A DNA stretch of 64,000 bases from Hyperoplus lanceolatus (GCA_026929865.2 CM049404.1:1800501-1864500), one strand, 5' to 3'; positions 1 through 11,702 are shown, counted from the first letter of the stretch. Numbers and translations: made by a program. Notes: a model not told the origin generated them from the sequence alone.

Positions 1-590
1 CATGCATTGAGAAGATCAATATGTGAGGCTGGACACTGATTTTGTCCCACTGCTACGATGTCACGTAGCTGCCGCAGCCAGCGCTGGTCGCTCACTGTCT
101 CTATCAGTTGCTCTGAGCCGTATCTGTGCGTTTACACTCACAACAACACGGGGGTAATAAATAAAGAAGCGGCTGGTTTGACCAAGCAAAAACGAGAGAC
201 CGCTGGCTTGACCACAGTTGTTCCACAGCCCGATAGTTTGACCTATATTCTGGCGGCGGTTATCGCAGTCCAGCCTAAACCCCGCCCTAACAGTAAGGGT
301 AGGGTCGGCGGTGGAAACACCACTGAGATTCTTAAAAGTGAGCTGTCCCGCTCTGAGCCGCTCCGACCCGACCCGCTCTACTCGGTGGAAACAAGGCATA
401 ATGTCTTCACAGAAAACCTCTAGAGTGAAAAAAACACAGACACTTCAAATGCGGCAGCCGTCCTAATAGTTTTCTATAGTGTATGTGTTGTAAACAATAC
501 AACTAACAGGAAACGAATAGAGATGTGTTTTTTCACCTCTCTAACCAACAAAATGGAAGAGCGCAAGTTGAGTCAAATGGAATTAGAATT
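1..590. other. Intergenic sequence, no gene seen
   Basis: The open frames here are short, overlap on opposite strands and resemble nothing I recognise. No repeat ends were identified. The interval runs up to the TAA target duplication of the next element. Confidence 0.4.
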
Positions 591-1236
591 TAAGGGTGTA
601 TTCGCATATAGTCCCCTTAGACTGAACCAAACTCAGTCCTTTTAAAGTGAACCAAGAAGTGGACTGAAGAAGAAATAGCTCATAAAATGAATCAGATTTC
701 TATGGACCCCATCATAGATACATCAAACAAAGCACAGTTTACTTTCAATCATAAAAGGCAAAATATATTCACCAAACTAGAGGAGTAAAGACATCCAATT
801 ACAATTAAAGGACCAGTTAGTGCTTTGTTTGGTGCTCCAGAGGGAGTTGGCCTGAAGAAGGCCTTCAAAGCAATACCTGAAAAGTTCACATTGGTTTTGC
901 CTTTATTAGTCTCTACCCACAGAGAAAGGCAAACGGGCGTGGTTGCAGAGTCCCGCTGAGATTTGCTGCACCATTTGGATATCTAGAATTTTTTTTTACA
1001 GACATTGCAATAGTCAGTTCATTTGTAAAAAAAAAATATGCTAGAATCCAATCCAATGCAGCAACCAGGCAATAGCATAACCAGCAAGCAAGCAAATTAA
1101 CTACCCAATGTCAGTCATCCTGACGTAGTCCAATTCTGCACATGCAGCACATAGCAAAGCAAGCAGGTTGTACTCACCTGCCTTGAAGTATACATTGCAT
1201 CCATGGAACTACGACCTCTTATCAAAGTTGAACCAG

Positions 1237-1255
1237 CCCCCCCCCCCCCTCCCCC
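1237..1255. repeat. Poly-C tract
   Basis: Thirteen C, one T, then five C. It lies inside the 594-2427 element. Confidence 0.85.
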
Positions 1256-1528
1256 ACCAAACCTAGGCAGTGTGATGCCAGCTCTTCAACTGAAAGAAAG
1301 TAAACAGTATGCCAGTATACAATAAATGGGTATTTTCTGAAAGCATATACACTCAGGATGTGATCTAACATCAAATGAGACAACAGCACATTCACATAGT
1401 CACCTGGAGAACAGCTGGAGAGTATCTCTACTGCTGCTACTTCTGCTGTGTTTAACGGCGGCGCTTCCCTGGGCTTGCATCTTCCCTCCTGACATGCACC
1501 GTTTGGTCCTGTTCACCTGAAACTGACA

Positions 1529-1559
1529 CCCCCCCCCCCCCCCCCCCCCCAAAAAAAAA
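1529..1559. repeat. Poly-C tract joined to poly-A
   Basis: Twenty-two C run directly into nine A. Such a tract is slippage-prone and its length in an assembly is unreliable. Short frames that read through it as glycine or proline runs are not genes. Confidence 0.85.
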
Positions 1560-2430
1560 CAGCTTCCCAACAAGTAGGGTTCAACATACATAACCCATGG
1601 CCCACTGGCCCGAGGCCAGTAAAATGATATGCAGGGCAAGTTGATTGGCCTGGCACTGACGGCTGATCACAGTTGTTTGCATTTTTGTAAAATACAATGT
1701 GGTTCACTGTATATGATGTATAATATATCAAAACAACACAATCTAAAAGGGAAATTAAAATCTATATACCTAATAATTAATCACCAAAATACCAGAAAGT
1801 TTATATTTTTTGGCTCCCGGGCCAGTGAAAATATACAAGGGGCCAGTAAAAAGTTTATCTACTGGCCAAGCAGGAAAAAATCTTATGTTGAACCCAATGA
1901 CAGTTACCTTGAAACTGAGTGGATGGATTGGATATAGAGAAGAGGGAGGTACTGTTTACTTCCAGGCATGATTAAGACCCAGTGAGATCCAAACTTTGCC
2001 GTTTTAATAATTAAAAAACAAAAGATTTAATGGTATAATAGAGTTCAGACCTTCTCCCTCTCCCTATTTTTTTATTTTTATTTTTTTTTAAACGCTACAT
2101 ATTATAACCATATGAAACAATAATAATTTGATGTGTTTCTTCTTTATTTATAGGCTAGATGTAGGCATTTTTATTATTTTTAACCCCATATTATATCAAT
2201 GATATATTTCGCAGTTTTTACTTCGTTCTTCCTGCTTCTCTCCACCCCAGAATGTCTGTCCAATGAATGAATGACTTCAGATCACGTGTGGTTTTGCTTC
2301 GTAATGCTGGTTCACTTGCAAAAGGGGCAATATGAAAGTGGACCACACCAACAAAAAAAAATCCAAATTCTATTTGGTCTGGACCAAAGCAAGTGAACTA
2401 ACGGACTTTCCATGTGTGAATACACCCTAA

Positions 2431-2860
2431 ATCAATGTTAATTGTGTTCATACTAGCTTTATTAGTAATAGCCTAAGGGGCTGTGGGCCTTACCGATGTC
2501 ATGCCACAGCAAAATTGTCCTGCCAATGCAAAACGCATAACTGATAACGGTTTATAGAATATCTATTCATCCTTTTCCCTAACATTTGTGCTTCTTTGTC
2601 TATCTTCGACGATTGGCTGAGCGATGCCCCCGGGGGATCTCTCCCTCTGTCTACCAAGCACTCTCCATGCTACTCGACTGACTCCGAGTTCTGTGCTGAA
2701 TCAGCCGTCCTAGGAACGGACGCTCCCCAGCTGCTAGTGCCTCACATCAGCATTGATTCACCGTCCATCAGGATAGTACTCTTTCTACTCGCATGCCTGT
2801 TCAATCTTTAAGTAAATTTTTGCTTCGCTCATTGGTTGTCTGTTTGTCCTCTTTAGGTGG
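2431..2860. other. Unassigned sequence, no gene supported
   Basis: A 71-codon open frame at 2596-2811 (plus) has no recognisable motif. Its 3' side runs into a multicopy-looking repeat, so I read it as part of a decayed retroelement or as chance. Confidence 0.3.
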
Positions 2861-3236
2861 AGACAAGACGGTGTGGATCCAGTCCCCCTCAGGCAGCATC
2901 TGAAGTCCTCCTGCATCCACACTATTCACTATACACACTCTACTTTAGTATTACCATGTAAACATCTGGTCAATGATCAAATTCCTTCGTGATTTTTCTC
3001 TACTTATGACATCTAATGCAGCATGTTTGTCCTGGGAGAGGGATCCCTTACTTTGTCGACTCTCCCTGAGATTTTCTAGATTTTTTTAAAATTCCGGTAA
3101 AGAGTTTTTTACAGGGAGTTTTTTCTCAGCTGAGCAAAGGGTGTAGGGCAGGGTGTCATACTGTATGGAATGTAAAGCCCACTGAGGCAAATGTTGATTT
3201 GTGATATTGGGCTATATAAATAAAACTGATTTGATT
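2860..3236 (+). repeat. Fish retroelement 3' end (LINE/SINE-like tail)
   Basis: The last 60 bases (a GTAAAGCCCACTGAGGCAAA segment, then GGGCTATATAAATAAAACTG and GATTTGATTTG) have the form of the short tails shared by L2-type LINEs and SINEs in fish. The upstream text around 3010-3140 belongs to the same multicopy unit as I remember it. The exact 5' limit and the family were not determined. Confidence 0.45.
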
Positions 3237-4960
3237 TGCTCAGGCTGCTGCTCTCCTACACTACTCACAGTGGCAGAGAAGGGATATTACTGTGGGAGTT
3301 AATCTAAAACATCATAACCGAAAAAAATAGGGATGGGTTATGAGGTGACCATTAACCCTGAAGAACAGGTTACCTTTGATGTAATCTCAAAAGAAAATCA
3401 ACATTAAATCACGGTTCCATATCAATGCTCTTTTGAATGCTACCTATAGCAACCATATAGCGATTTAAATAGCAAGCAAGCTACGCAACAATGGCATCAG
3501 CTGAACTGCCAGTAAGCAAAGCAGCAGAAGCAGTCTCAGCAAACAAACAAGCAAGGACGCAAGCCCTCAAGCCCCCAGAAAATTAATTCCCACTCTACAT
3601 CTACTTCACCAAGTCATCCTGCCTGGTTCTAGCCTAATTCTAATACACAGTAAAAATGTATGAGCGGTCCACTCCTTTACATTATATAAAGGAATATGCA
3701 GAGAGATGGGATAGGACACATTATCTTCTGCTACCACAATACCCCTTATTTATACACAGGGGAATTAAATGAACAGCTGATCCATTTTACAAACAAATGT
3801 AATTCAATTTAATTCCACTGATGCTATTGCTAACCTTTTTTTGTACCTGTCCCCACTGAGACAGGTCATGCCTCCTCCTCCTTTGGCCCTGACTCCTCGG
3901 CCTGTGCTTTGGCACTGATAATGAGAACAATTAAAGTATAGTAACATTATAATAAATCATATGTCAAATTACTTGTAAAGTCTATGACTGTGGCTATAAC
4001 TTCACTTCCAAAAGTGTTTGTAATGATACAGTGCTTCACCCCTGGGTTGGACTGGTTGATCATCATTGAGAATGTATTTTCAAAAAATACTACCAATGAT
4101 TTTGTATCATTGCTCGGTTTACTCATCTACCTTATCTCATATAATTTGGTCCTGAAAAAGAGCGTAGTGTGGGACTATCATAAACTTTGTAAGAGATGAT
4201 TGGAAATGATATCTATTAAATAAAATCATACACTGAGGGAGTGTTCCCCAATAATTTTTTACATTGACCACCATGCCAAAAAATGCAACTTCTTGTTTAC
4301 CTGTAGGGCCAGGTGTCAGACCAGTGGATGGGCCTGGGCCAGGTGCTGGGGCTGGGCATGGGGCAGTTGCTGGGGCAATTCGGACAGGTGGTACCAGAGC
4401 TAACATACAATCACACATTTCACACAATGAAGATTATTTAATGGAAACATTTTTTATGCATGCCACAGTTATAATAGGATTTATGACATCACATTTTAAC
4501 AATTGCTTGTATTAGAACAGTTACAAGGATTTGTAAATAAAACATGTAATAAAACATGTATGGCATTTGGCTGAAGTTCATTCTAATGATGCTAGCACTA
4601 GGAGCTAAGAGAGAAATACTGTTTCAGTGGTTGGTGCTTACTTTTTCACAACATTTGAAAACGAAAGATGGTATCACAACATCATCTTGCAGGGATAATA
4701 TTTCAAAGGCGTACAAGAAAACTTTACTTTTGAACAGTTATCCCCATGTATTACTAGGACAGTTGGCTTAGCTTATTTGGCTTAGTTTAGCACTAGCTAG
4801 CATGTTTTGCCACATTTTACAATCACACTAATTAACATGCAAGGCAGCGCATATAAATATATATATATATATATTATTAAATCATAAACAAATGACGATT
4901 TGGTGCGAGTCCAATATATGAATTTTACCGGTTTCCATTGTTGACAGCATGGACATATAA
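3237..4960. other. Unassigned AT-rich sequence, no gene supported
   Basis: Only short frames without motifs occur. A glycine/proline-rich frame at 4264-4515, mirrored by a proline-rich one on the other strand, reflects a GGGCTGGGGC-like simple repeat at about 4310-4380. A short AT run lies at 4856-4874. Confidence 0.35.
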
Positions 4961-4989
4961 AGAAAGGTTGACAGCAGGTCCTCACGTTG

Positions 4990-5174
4990 CCACGTAAAAT
5001 GTAACGTAACGTAACGTTGCAGCTTCCGGATTGTTGTTCGAGGATTCAACCAATCAGAGCATCAGTGCTGGATAACCAATGATATCCATTTGGGGTTCTC
5101 GCCCTAAACTCCGGCATGTTTCATTTATCACTTTACTGCAGACTTCACCGACCCCCTGCTGATTGCCGATCATG
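4990..5174 (+). promoter_or_regulatory. Promoter-like block with non-coding first exon
   Basis: Three GTAACGTAAC-type repeats are followed by a CTTCCGGA ETS-type site (about 5024) and two CCAAT boxes (about 5049 and 5076). A consensus splice donor, GATCAT|GTAAGT, follows at 5174. The same donor is kept in the inverted copy near 13037. This is the layout of a TATA-less vertebrate promoter with a short untranslated exon. Activity is inferred only. Confidence 0.35.
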
Positions 5175-5829
5175 TAAGTCACTTATCAGCTTAGCTGTAC
5201 ATTACATTTTACTGTCTTATTAGCTTTAATTATGCTACTACAGTGTAGTTCAATTGTGGGTGTTGCTAACATTTAGCCCTAGGCCCAGTGTTTGAAGCTA
5301 ACATAGCTAACGTTGTTATCATAGTAGCCTACTACTGAATGTTTATTTTTAGCAGGTCATGCTAGCTACCTTGATGACAATCACACAAAATATGGCCACT
5401 AAATTAAGAATTATATTATACCCTAACAGAATATCGCTGTATTACAGCATTACAGACAGCCTACGCCAGAGTGAATGCTAGTGTTGAGGGCTAATGCGAC
5501 ATTGAGCCTGAACCTCTCATCTCTAGCCTGGACACTGGAGGACAGACGATGTGACCTACACCTGCAGTATTTAAAGAACCATGGAGAAGAAAAGGAACAG
5601 AGGTATGATGAATAATCTACTCATGCTAATGTAGTTAAAGATATCCTAAACTGCATAGAACTCTTTGTATATTCTATTTGATTGTTTAACTTAATAAGCT
5701 TATTAGGTGAACAAGCACACTGCAATTTATTCTTCTCATAAGGACTGTTTTCTTCAGTGTCATCATTGTAAATATATTCAATTTCTTCTTAAAAGCAGAA
5801 ACAAGGTTTTACTCAAAGACATCTCGAAG
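5133..5829 (+). repeat. Left arm of a 0.7-kb inverted duplication
   Basis: This stretch matches, reverse complemented, three pieces of the right arm: 13082-12642, 12033-11898 and 7160-7034. The match is high throughout (for example the runs around AAGCTTATTA at 5697 and 11903). The left arm lacks both the gypsy element and the MITE that split the right arm, so it shows the pre-insertion state. The two arms point toward each other. Confidence 0.85.
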
Positions 5830-6075
5830 TGCATCTTCACAATCTCACAAAAGTATTCATACCCCTTAGACCTTTCCACATGGATAAATCACACGTACAT
5901 TTATTTTATTGGGATTTCATGTAATAAACCAACACAGCATTGCTTATAATTGTGATGTGAAATCAAAATGATACATAGTTTTACATTTTCTTTTTATAAA
6001 AATTATAAATAAAAAAATGAAAAGTGTGGCTTGTAAAATAAGTTCAAGTGGTATGAATACTTTTTTGCAACCTAC
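5830..6075. mobile_element. Tc1/mariner-like MITE copy
   Basis: The text around 5839 (AAAAGTATTCATACCCCTTAGA), the ATTTATTTTATTGGGATTTCATGT core and the closing GTATGAATACTTTTTTGCA form the inverted ends typical of the fish Tc1 element that starts CAGTGCCTTGCAAAAGTATT. A second, longer copy lies at 44828-45095. No transposase is present. It interrupts the inner end of the left inverted-repeat arm. Confidence 0.65.
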
Positions 6076-6104
6076 TGCTAACTGTTTGACAACAGTTAGC
6101 CAGG

Positions 6105-6106
<2 letters not shown>

Positions 6107-6163
<57 letters not shown>
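6107..6163. repeat. (TG)n microsatellite
   Basis: About 28 uninterrupted TG units just upstream of the candidate last exon at 6220. Confidence 0.95.
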
Positions 6164-6165
<2 letters not shown>

Positions 6166-6458
6166 ACCATAAGCAAACCTTTACCTATTTTCTGTCACTG
6201 TGCGCTTTTGTGTTGCAGTTATCAAGAACTGGACGAGGAAGGACAAAGTGTTTTTGTGGAAGTGTCCTGCTCAAAGACCTACTGACTTCAAACTCTTTAA
6301 ATAAAGCCTCACATATTTTCATTCAACGCTGTGTGCATGTGTATTTATGAATTTTAAAATAATTATTTTAATTACAATATAATTGAAGTGTAATAAATGA
6401 TGAAGCATTTTCAAATAGTAGATACAGTATTATTGAAGAATGATGGATATTGAGTTAT

Positions 6459-7160
6459 CTAGTAAGCTGCTTTCCCTCTCAAAGGCAGGGTTCCATAATG
6501 TTCCCTATATATACGTAGAGCAGCTTCAAAGGCATAAGGGTTGAGAAACATTTGGTTCGAGGCCTTGAAGAAGTGTCCTGCACTTTGGAGGCTCCTGAAG
6601 CAACTCGTTCCTGACCTGGAGAAAGTATTATTGTACAGGGACATGCACTGGTACAGCAAAAATGTTTTTCATAGTAAAAGTAATTTAGTTTATGCTCCTT
6701 CAGCCAAGGTAGAACAGCAGGTCCACACAGAATATAGATAAAGAGATTTGAGAGGTATAATAAATTTATTATTTACTGCACACCAATGTTACAAACTGCA
6801 ACATACAATTTCAAATACTGTCGTCACCTGGCACTCCACGGTAACACCTGCAAGTACAATATGTTGTTTGTTAATTGTTTATTGGGCATTTATTGTACAT
6901 ACACTATAAGATTAGCATATGTATTCATAAGTACCTGATCTGCATCCAAAGTATGAAAATGAGACAACCAGTGGACACTCCTGGACAACACCTTGAAGAC
7001 TTCCAAGTTGGAGGTCTGGTAGAGTGGGCTGAGCTTCAAGATGTCTTTGAGTAAAACCTTGTTTCTGCTTTTAAGAAGAAATTGAATATATTTACAATGA
7101 TGACACTGAAGAAAACATTCCTTATGAGAAGAATAAATGCAGTGTGCTTGTTCACCTAAT
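6459..7160 (-). pseudogene. Transposon-derived gene fragment, right arm
   Basis: On the minus strand, the text just inside the gypsy element (about 7115-6940) reads as an exon that includes KSRNKVLLKDILKLSPLYQT and ends at a possible donor GATCAG|GTACTT near 6935. A second open stretch at 6659-6459 ends IYREHYGTLPLRGKAAY. Both resemble proteins that occur in many copies in fish genomes. I recognise the type but cannot name the family. The left arm keeps the first exon up to KDIS, after which the Tc1-like MITE cuts it. It looks like the coding part of the element that makes up the inverted duplication. Confidence 0.35.
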
Positions 7161-7355
7161 TGTCGTGTTATTCTTATAATAAGGCTCGTACAACAACGTA
7201 GTCGGAGTGTGTCTTTATTAAGCTTCTTCTCCAGCCGTCACCGTAACTTAGTGTGCGCATGCACGGGACTCCAGCTAACCCCGCCCCCGGTACAGACGTC
7301 ATCAGGTTGCTACAAAATAAAGGCATTCCTTACAGTATTATTCAATAATACCACA
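7161..7355 (-). repeat. 3' LTR of the minus-strand gypsy element
   Basis: Read on the minus strand it starts TGTGGTATTATTGAATAATA and ends ACACGACA (TG...CA). It is 195 bp, like its partner at 11703-11897. Confidence 0.95.
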
Positions 7356-7374
7356 TCTCCCTTTCTTTGAGAAC
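7356..7374 (-). promoter_or_regulatory. Polypurine tract
   Basis: On the minus strand CTCAAAGAAAGGGAGA abuts the 3' LTR, the expected primer site for plus-strand DNA synthesis. Confidence 0.6.
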
Positions 7375-7668
7375 AAAGGGTGGACTACCTTTGTCTCTGC
7401 AGGTCTTAAGGGGTTTATTCTGCCCTTTTGCTGGAAGACCTGTCCCTGATCTGTCCCTGTTTGAAGCATGCAAAATATAAATAAAATAACTTACACATTA
7501 CCATACTGTGAACTATTACTTTAGCAGGCTGTGTTCTCAAAACGTAAACTCTCAGGTTTCAGGTAATTGAAAACAGTGAAGCAGAACAATTTAACATCAC
7601 ATGTCACTCTCTTTTTCTTCCCTTTTTTTTTTTTTTTTTTTTTTGTTTGGGGAAAACCAATCAATAAA

Positions 7669-10600
7669 TCACAAATCAAGTCTCTGCGGCTTTATAACCT
7701 CTCGCCCACACCTGGTCCACAAAGTCTCTGTGGTGGTGGGGCCCTCTCTGCTGGGTGATGTTTCCACTGGTGGAGCTGAATCTGGTGCAGGTGATTCTCC
7801 TCCCCCATCAGCGTCGACTACCCCACCGTTGGTCTGCAGTGGCACCAAGTGACGCCGGTTCCTCCTCAGTGTGCCCTGAGGCACCTGGACGATATAAGAG
7901 CGAGGGGTGTTGTGTGTAGATAGCACTTTGCCCTGGACTCGTGCATCGGTGATCCACACATCCTCCCCAGGTACGAGTGGCTCCAGGTTTCTCGCTCCGT
8001 GTCTCTTGTCGAAGGATCTCGCGTCATTCCTCCTCTTCTCCTTTTCTTTGGCCTCCAGCGCATCGTAGTCAGGCAACACTGGATTCAGCAGGGTTGGAAG
8101 GGCAGGAACTGTAGTGCGGAGGCGGCGCCTCATCAACAGTTCGGCTGGGCTATAACCGTTCTGTAGAGGGGTTGCTCTGTAGGCCAGCAATGCAAGATAT
8201 GGGTCTGATGCCTTTGTTAGCAGGTTTTTCACGGTTTGTACAGCGCGCTCCGCCTCCCCATTGCTCTGAGGAAACCTGGGGCTGCTCGTGATGTGCACAA
8301 AGCCATACTCTGCTGCAAAGGCTTTGAAGTGGCTACCGGAGAACTGGGGCCCATTGTCACTTTTAAGAAATTCACAAATTCCATGACGAGCAAACATGGA
8401 TTTCAGGTGCACCACCACATCTGTGGACCTTGTGGGTGACAGCAGTGCAACTTCCACGTACCTCGAGAAATAATCTACTACCAGTAGATAGGCCTTGCCT
8501 TTCAGGGTGAAAAGGTCAGCTCCCAAGGTTTGCCAAGGCCTGTTTGGCATCTCCGTTGGCATCAGCGGCTCTGTGACGTTCCTTCTCTCCTGAATGCAGG
8601 TCCTACATTTCAGCACCATGTCATTCAGCTGGCTGCTGAGTCCTGGCCACCATACCGTCTGTTTGGCCCGGCCCCTGCACTTTGTCACCCCCAGGTGTCC
8701 CTCATGTAGTCTCTCCAGCACATCACCTTGTAAGGCCGATGGGATGACGAGCCGCGTGCCCCGCAGCAGCAGTCCATCGTGCACAGTCAGCACCGCTTTA
8801 TCAGCCCAGTAATGTCTCAGCACTCCCTGCAGTCGGCTCTTTTCAGGCCAGCCGTCTGTGCAGTACTCCATCAGTGCAGAGCATGTGCTGTCTGCCTTCA
8901 GGTGGTCACGTAGGCCGCTCAGATAATCTCCACTGACAGGAATGTTGCTGATGACAGAGTCAACATAGATGTTGGTGTCCTCTAGTAGGCTTGTTTCTGT
9001 GTTCGCTCTTGCGGCTCTCAGAGGAGCACGAGATAAGGTGTCGGCCGTCCACAGGCTTTTCCCAGGGACATGATTAACTGTATAGCTGTACCTCATGAGT
9101 CTCATCCTAAACCTTTGGATTCTTGGTGGGAGGTCATCCAAAGCTTTCCCTCCCAGCAGACTCACCAACGGCTTATGGTCAGTTTCCAGCTCGAATGGTC
9201 TTCCTAGGATGAAACAGCTGAACCTTTCGCACGCCCACGTTGCAGCCAAGGCCTTCTTCTCCACTTGAGCATAGCGCTGCTCTGTCGGTGACATTGACCT
9301 GGACGCATATGCCACAGGTGACCACATGGCATTGCTCTTCTGCAGCAGGACTGCCCCCAGGCCAAAGGAAGAGGCATCAGCAGAGATTTTTAGTGCACTG
9401 TTTGGGTTGTATAGTGTGAGCACCGGTGTGGATGACAGCTCTGCTTTTAACCGATCGAAGGCGGTCTGCTGCTCTATCCCCCAGTACCAGTAGTTCTTCT
9501 TGGACAGCAGGTCTCGTAGCACTTTGTCTTTTTCAGCCAGGTTAGGCAAGAAGCGGCCCAGCTGATTGACCATGCCCAGAAAACTCCTGAGTTCGCTGAC
9601 ATTTTTGGGTGCATCCAGCTCTTGTACTGCTCTCGTCTTCTCTGGATCTGGCTTCACTCCATCTGCAGAAATCACATGACCCAGGAATGTGATTGTGTGG
9701 CGTGTGAGCTCACATTTGTCCATGTTTAGCGTAATGCCGGCCTTTTGTGCCTTCTCTAGCACCGCATGTAGCCGCACATCATTCTCCTCCTGTGTCTGTC
9801 CCCAGACCAGGATGTCATCCATGTGACACAGTACCCCCTCCAGGCCACTGGTCACTTCTGTCACCATCATCTTTTAGAAGTGCTCGGGAGCTGATGCTAT
9901 GCCGAAGGGTAGACGGTTGAAATAGTAGCGCCCAAAAGGCGTGATGAAGGTGGTGTATTTGGCCGACTCTTTTGTCAATGGTACTTGCCAAAAGCCCATG
10001 TTGGCATCTAGTTTGCTGAATACTGTTGCGCCAGCTAGCATGCCCAGAGTGTGTTCGACAGAAGGCAGGATAAACTTTTCTCTGCATACTGATTCGTTCA
10101 TTTTTGTGAAATCCACACAAATGCGGACAGCACCTGCTTTTGTTTTTTTCGGCACCACCACCATCCCGGCACACCAATCAGTCGGCTCCTCAATCTTGGT
10201 GATTACGCCCATCTTCTCCATACGGTCTATCTCCTCCTTCACTTTCCCCATAAGCGGTAGAGGTACTCTGCGTGGTGTGTGGAGAGAGAAGGGCACAGCC
10301 TCTGGCTGTAATTTAATTGAGTAGGGCCTCTGAACAAGACCCAAGCCGCTACACAGCTTCGGATACTGTTGTTTCAACGATTCCATGGTGATGCCGTCAA
10401 CCCTGCACACAAGCTGAAGCTTTTCTATGGCAGGCCTTCCCAATAGTGCAGTGTGCAGGTCTTTTACGACATAAATGTCCTCTATGGCTGTCTTTTTGCC
10501 ACCGCGCAGTGTTTCTCTGGCGACACCTAGGACAGAGAGTACATTGCCACCTGGCCCAAACAATGGGCGTGTCGACTCTGCCAGGTGCTTCACATCATGC

Positions 10601-10830
10601 CCCCCTGTAATCTCATGGTACACCTCGGCTGGCAGGGCGGTGACATCAGCACCGGTGTCTATTTTAAAGCACACAGTTTTTTGTCTCACTTGTAGCTGCA
10701 CCGTCCACGGGTCTTTTCCAGAATCCACGGCCCCCACTCTTCTTCCTCTGTAGTAGTGACAGCATTCAGAGATTTCGCACTGCTTCTGCACACCTGGCCA
10801 TAATGTCCATTTTTGCCACAGTTGTGACAC
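7669..10830 (-). pseudogene. pol: Gypsy pol polyprotein, one nonsense codon
   Basis: Order along the product: aspartic protease (IDTGADVTALP), reverse transcriptase (VRICVDFTKMN, RLPFGIASAP, then HMDDILVWG as the YXDD box), RNase H (KISADASSFGLGAVLLQ), the HHCC zinc region of integrase (HEGHLGVTKCRG...CRTC) and the DDE core (GADLF, KSDNGPQFSG, QSNGEAERAV). A single in-frame TAA at 9871-9873 splits it between the SAPEHF and MDDILVWG motifs, so no full-length product is expected. Both halves stay in one frame. Pol lies in the -1 frame relative to gag and overlaps it by about 145 bases, which suggests a programmed -1 frameshift. Synthesis would occur in cytoplasmic particles. The missing residue is most simply a C-to-T change. 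Confidence 0.92.
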
Positions 10831-11606
10831 ACAGCATTTTTAGCAGGGCATTCCATCATACCATGCGAGGGCATTTTTCCACATCTATAACAGGCCTTTG
10901 AGCCTGACTGTGGCCATGCATTAGGTTTATCTTTGCCTGGTGATTGTGCCTGAGGCTTTGAGGGAAATTTTCTGTAGCTTTTAGCATGCACAGCATCAAC
11001 ATTAGAGCACCTGCTTGCACCGCCATTTTCTCCTCTTAAGTCAGACTGCTGTCGTCTAACTTCTTCAGACTGCCTTGTCTTAGTTATAGCAGTTTCAAGG
11101 GTAAGGTCTCTGTCTAGCTGTAGCTTTTCTGACAATGAGACGTTTCTCAGCCCGACCACTAACCTGTCGCGGATCAGCTCGTTCCTTAACTGTCCATATT
11201 TACAGTGTTCAGCTAATCCGTATAGAGCAGTGATGAAGGAATCCACCGTTTCTCCTGGCAGTTGCACACGCTGATTGAACTTGGCTCTTTCGTAGTTTAC
11301 ATTCTTTTTAGGCACAAAAAATGCATCCAAGCCCGCCTTGACATCCGTGTACCCCTTCCTCTCATCCGCAGTTAGCGTTAACCCTTTTAGCACATCTTCA
11401 CCTTCATCGCCCATGCAATACACTAACGTGTTCACCTGGTTTTCTTCCGACGTCGCGTTTAAGTTGCTTGCAAGCCGAAAGCGGTCGAATCTCCTTATCC
11501 AACGCTCCCATTCTTGAGGCTTTGTAAAATCGAATGGCTCTGGAGGTTGTATTGTGAACGTAGCAGTTGGTGTAGGTTGTGCCATAGCTGCCGGCTCATC
11601 TCCCAT
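10686..11606 (-). CDS. gag: Gypsy Gag polyprotein
   Basis: The start is taken at 11606 (MGDEPAAMAQ), because the upstream part of the open frame crosses the primer-binding site and a lysine-rich read of the poly-T leader. The body (PFDFTKPQEWERWIRRFDRF, then a helical capsid-like region with PGETVDSFITALYGLAEHC) is typical of Ty3/gypsy Gag. The C-terminus carries two zinc knuckles, CYRCGKMPSHGMMEC and CHNCGKNGHYGQVC. Gag packages element RNA into particles. The frame is open to 10686 and overlaps the start of pol. No lesion was seen. Confidence 0.88.
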   Translation of the reverse strand: MGDEPAAMAQPTPTATFTIQPPEPFDFTKPQEWERWIRRFDRFRLASNLNATSEENQVNTLVYCMGDEGEDVLKGLTLTADERKGYTDVKAGLDAFFVPKKNVNYERAKFNQRVQLPGETVDSFITALYGLAEHCKYGQLRNELIRDRLVVGLRNVSLSEKLQLDRDLTLETAITKTRQSEEVRRQQSDLRGENGGASRCSNVDAVHAKSYRKFPSKPQAQSPGKDKPNAWPQSGSKACYRCGKMPSHGMMECPAKNAVCHNCGKNGHYGQVCRSSAKSLNAVTTTEEEEWGPWILEKTRGRCSYK

Positions 11607-11684
11607 TTTCGCGTAAACGATATACTTTCCTCTTCGTTGTCTTTCTATTTTTTTTTTTTTTTTTTTTTCACTCCGCTTACAAGT

Positions 11685-11702
11685 CGCCCAGTTCTGACAC
11701 CA
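11685..11702 (-). promoter_or_regulatory. Primer-binding site
   Basis: Minus strand TGGTGTCAGAACTGGGCG directly follows the 5' LTR. The TGG start fits pairing with the CCA end of a tRNA. The tRNA was not identified. Confidence 0.6.

Larger units (their letters stand above)
594..2427. mobile_element. Harbinger-type TIR element, non-autonomous
   Basis: The left end reads GGGTGTATTCGCATATAGTC. The right end, reverse complemented, starts GGGTGTATTCACACATGG, so the inverted repeats agree over most of about 17 bases. Both ends are flanked by TAA (591-593 and 2428-2430), a 3-bp duplication of the TWA type known from PIF/Harbinger elements. No transposase frame is visible in the 1.8 kb between them, so it would have to be moved in trans. 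The interior carries two long poly-C tracts and probably other decayed repeats (for example around 1580-1880). Confidence 0.65.
5529..6310 (+). other. Candidate small spliced gene (unknown)
   Basis: A possible exon (about 5529-5601) has acceptor CTCATCTCTAG, a good start context AACCATGG (ATG at 5580) and donor AACAGAG|GTATGA. A possible last exon starts at 6220 after a T-rich acceptor TTTTGTGTTGCAG, reads open for about 28 codons, and stops in TAA within TTTAAATAAAGCC, where AATAAA doubles as a poly(A) signal. The product would be about 35 lysine-rich residues that I do not recognise. In the inverted copy the donor GT is TT, so that copy could not splice here. It may equally be a 5' fragment of a transposon gene with a chance exon downstream. 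Confidence 0.22.

Noticed and set aside
1400..1731. Glycine-rich minus-strand frames
   Set aside because: They read through the poly-C tract at 1529-1550.
4137..4515. Proline- or glycine-rich frames on both strands
   Set aside because: They coincide with a short GGGCTGGGG-type simple repeat and have no motif.
6108..6350. Open frame made of repeated Cys-Val
   Set aside because: It is a translation of the TG microsatellite, not a protein gene. The same holds for frames over 18073-18464, 39074-39268 and 57255-57479.
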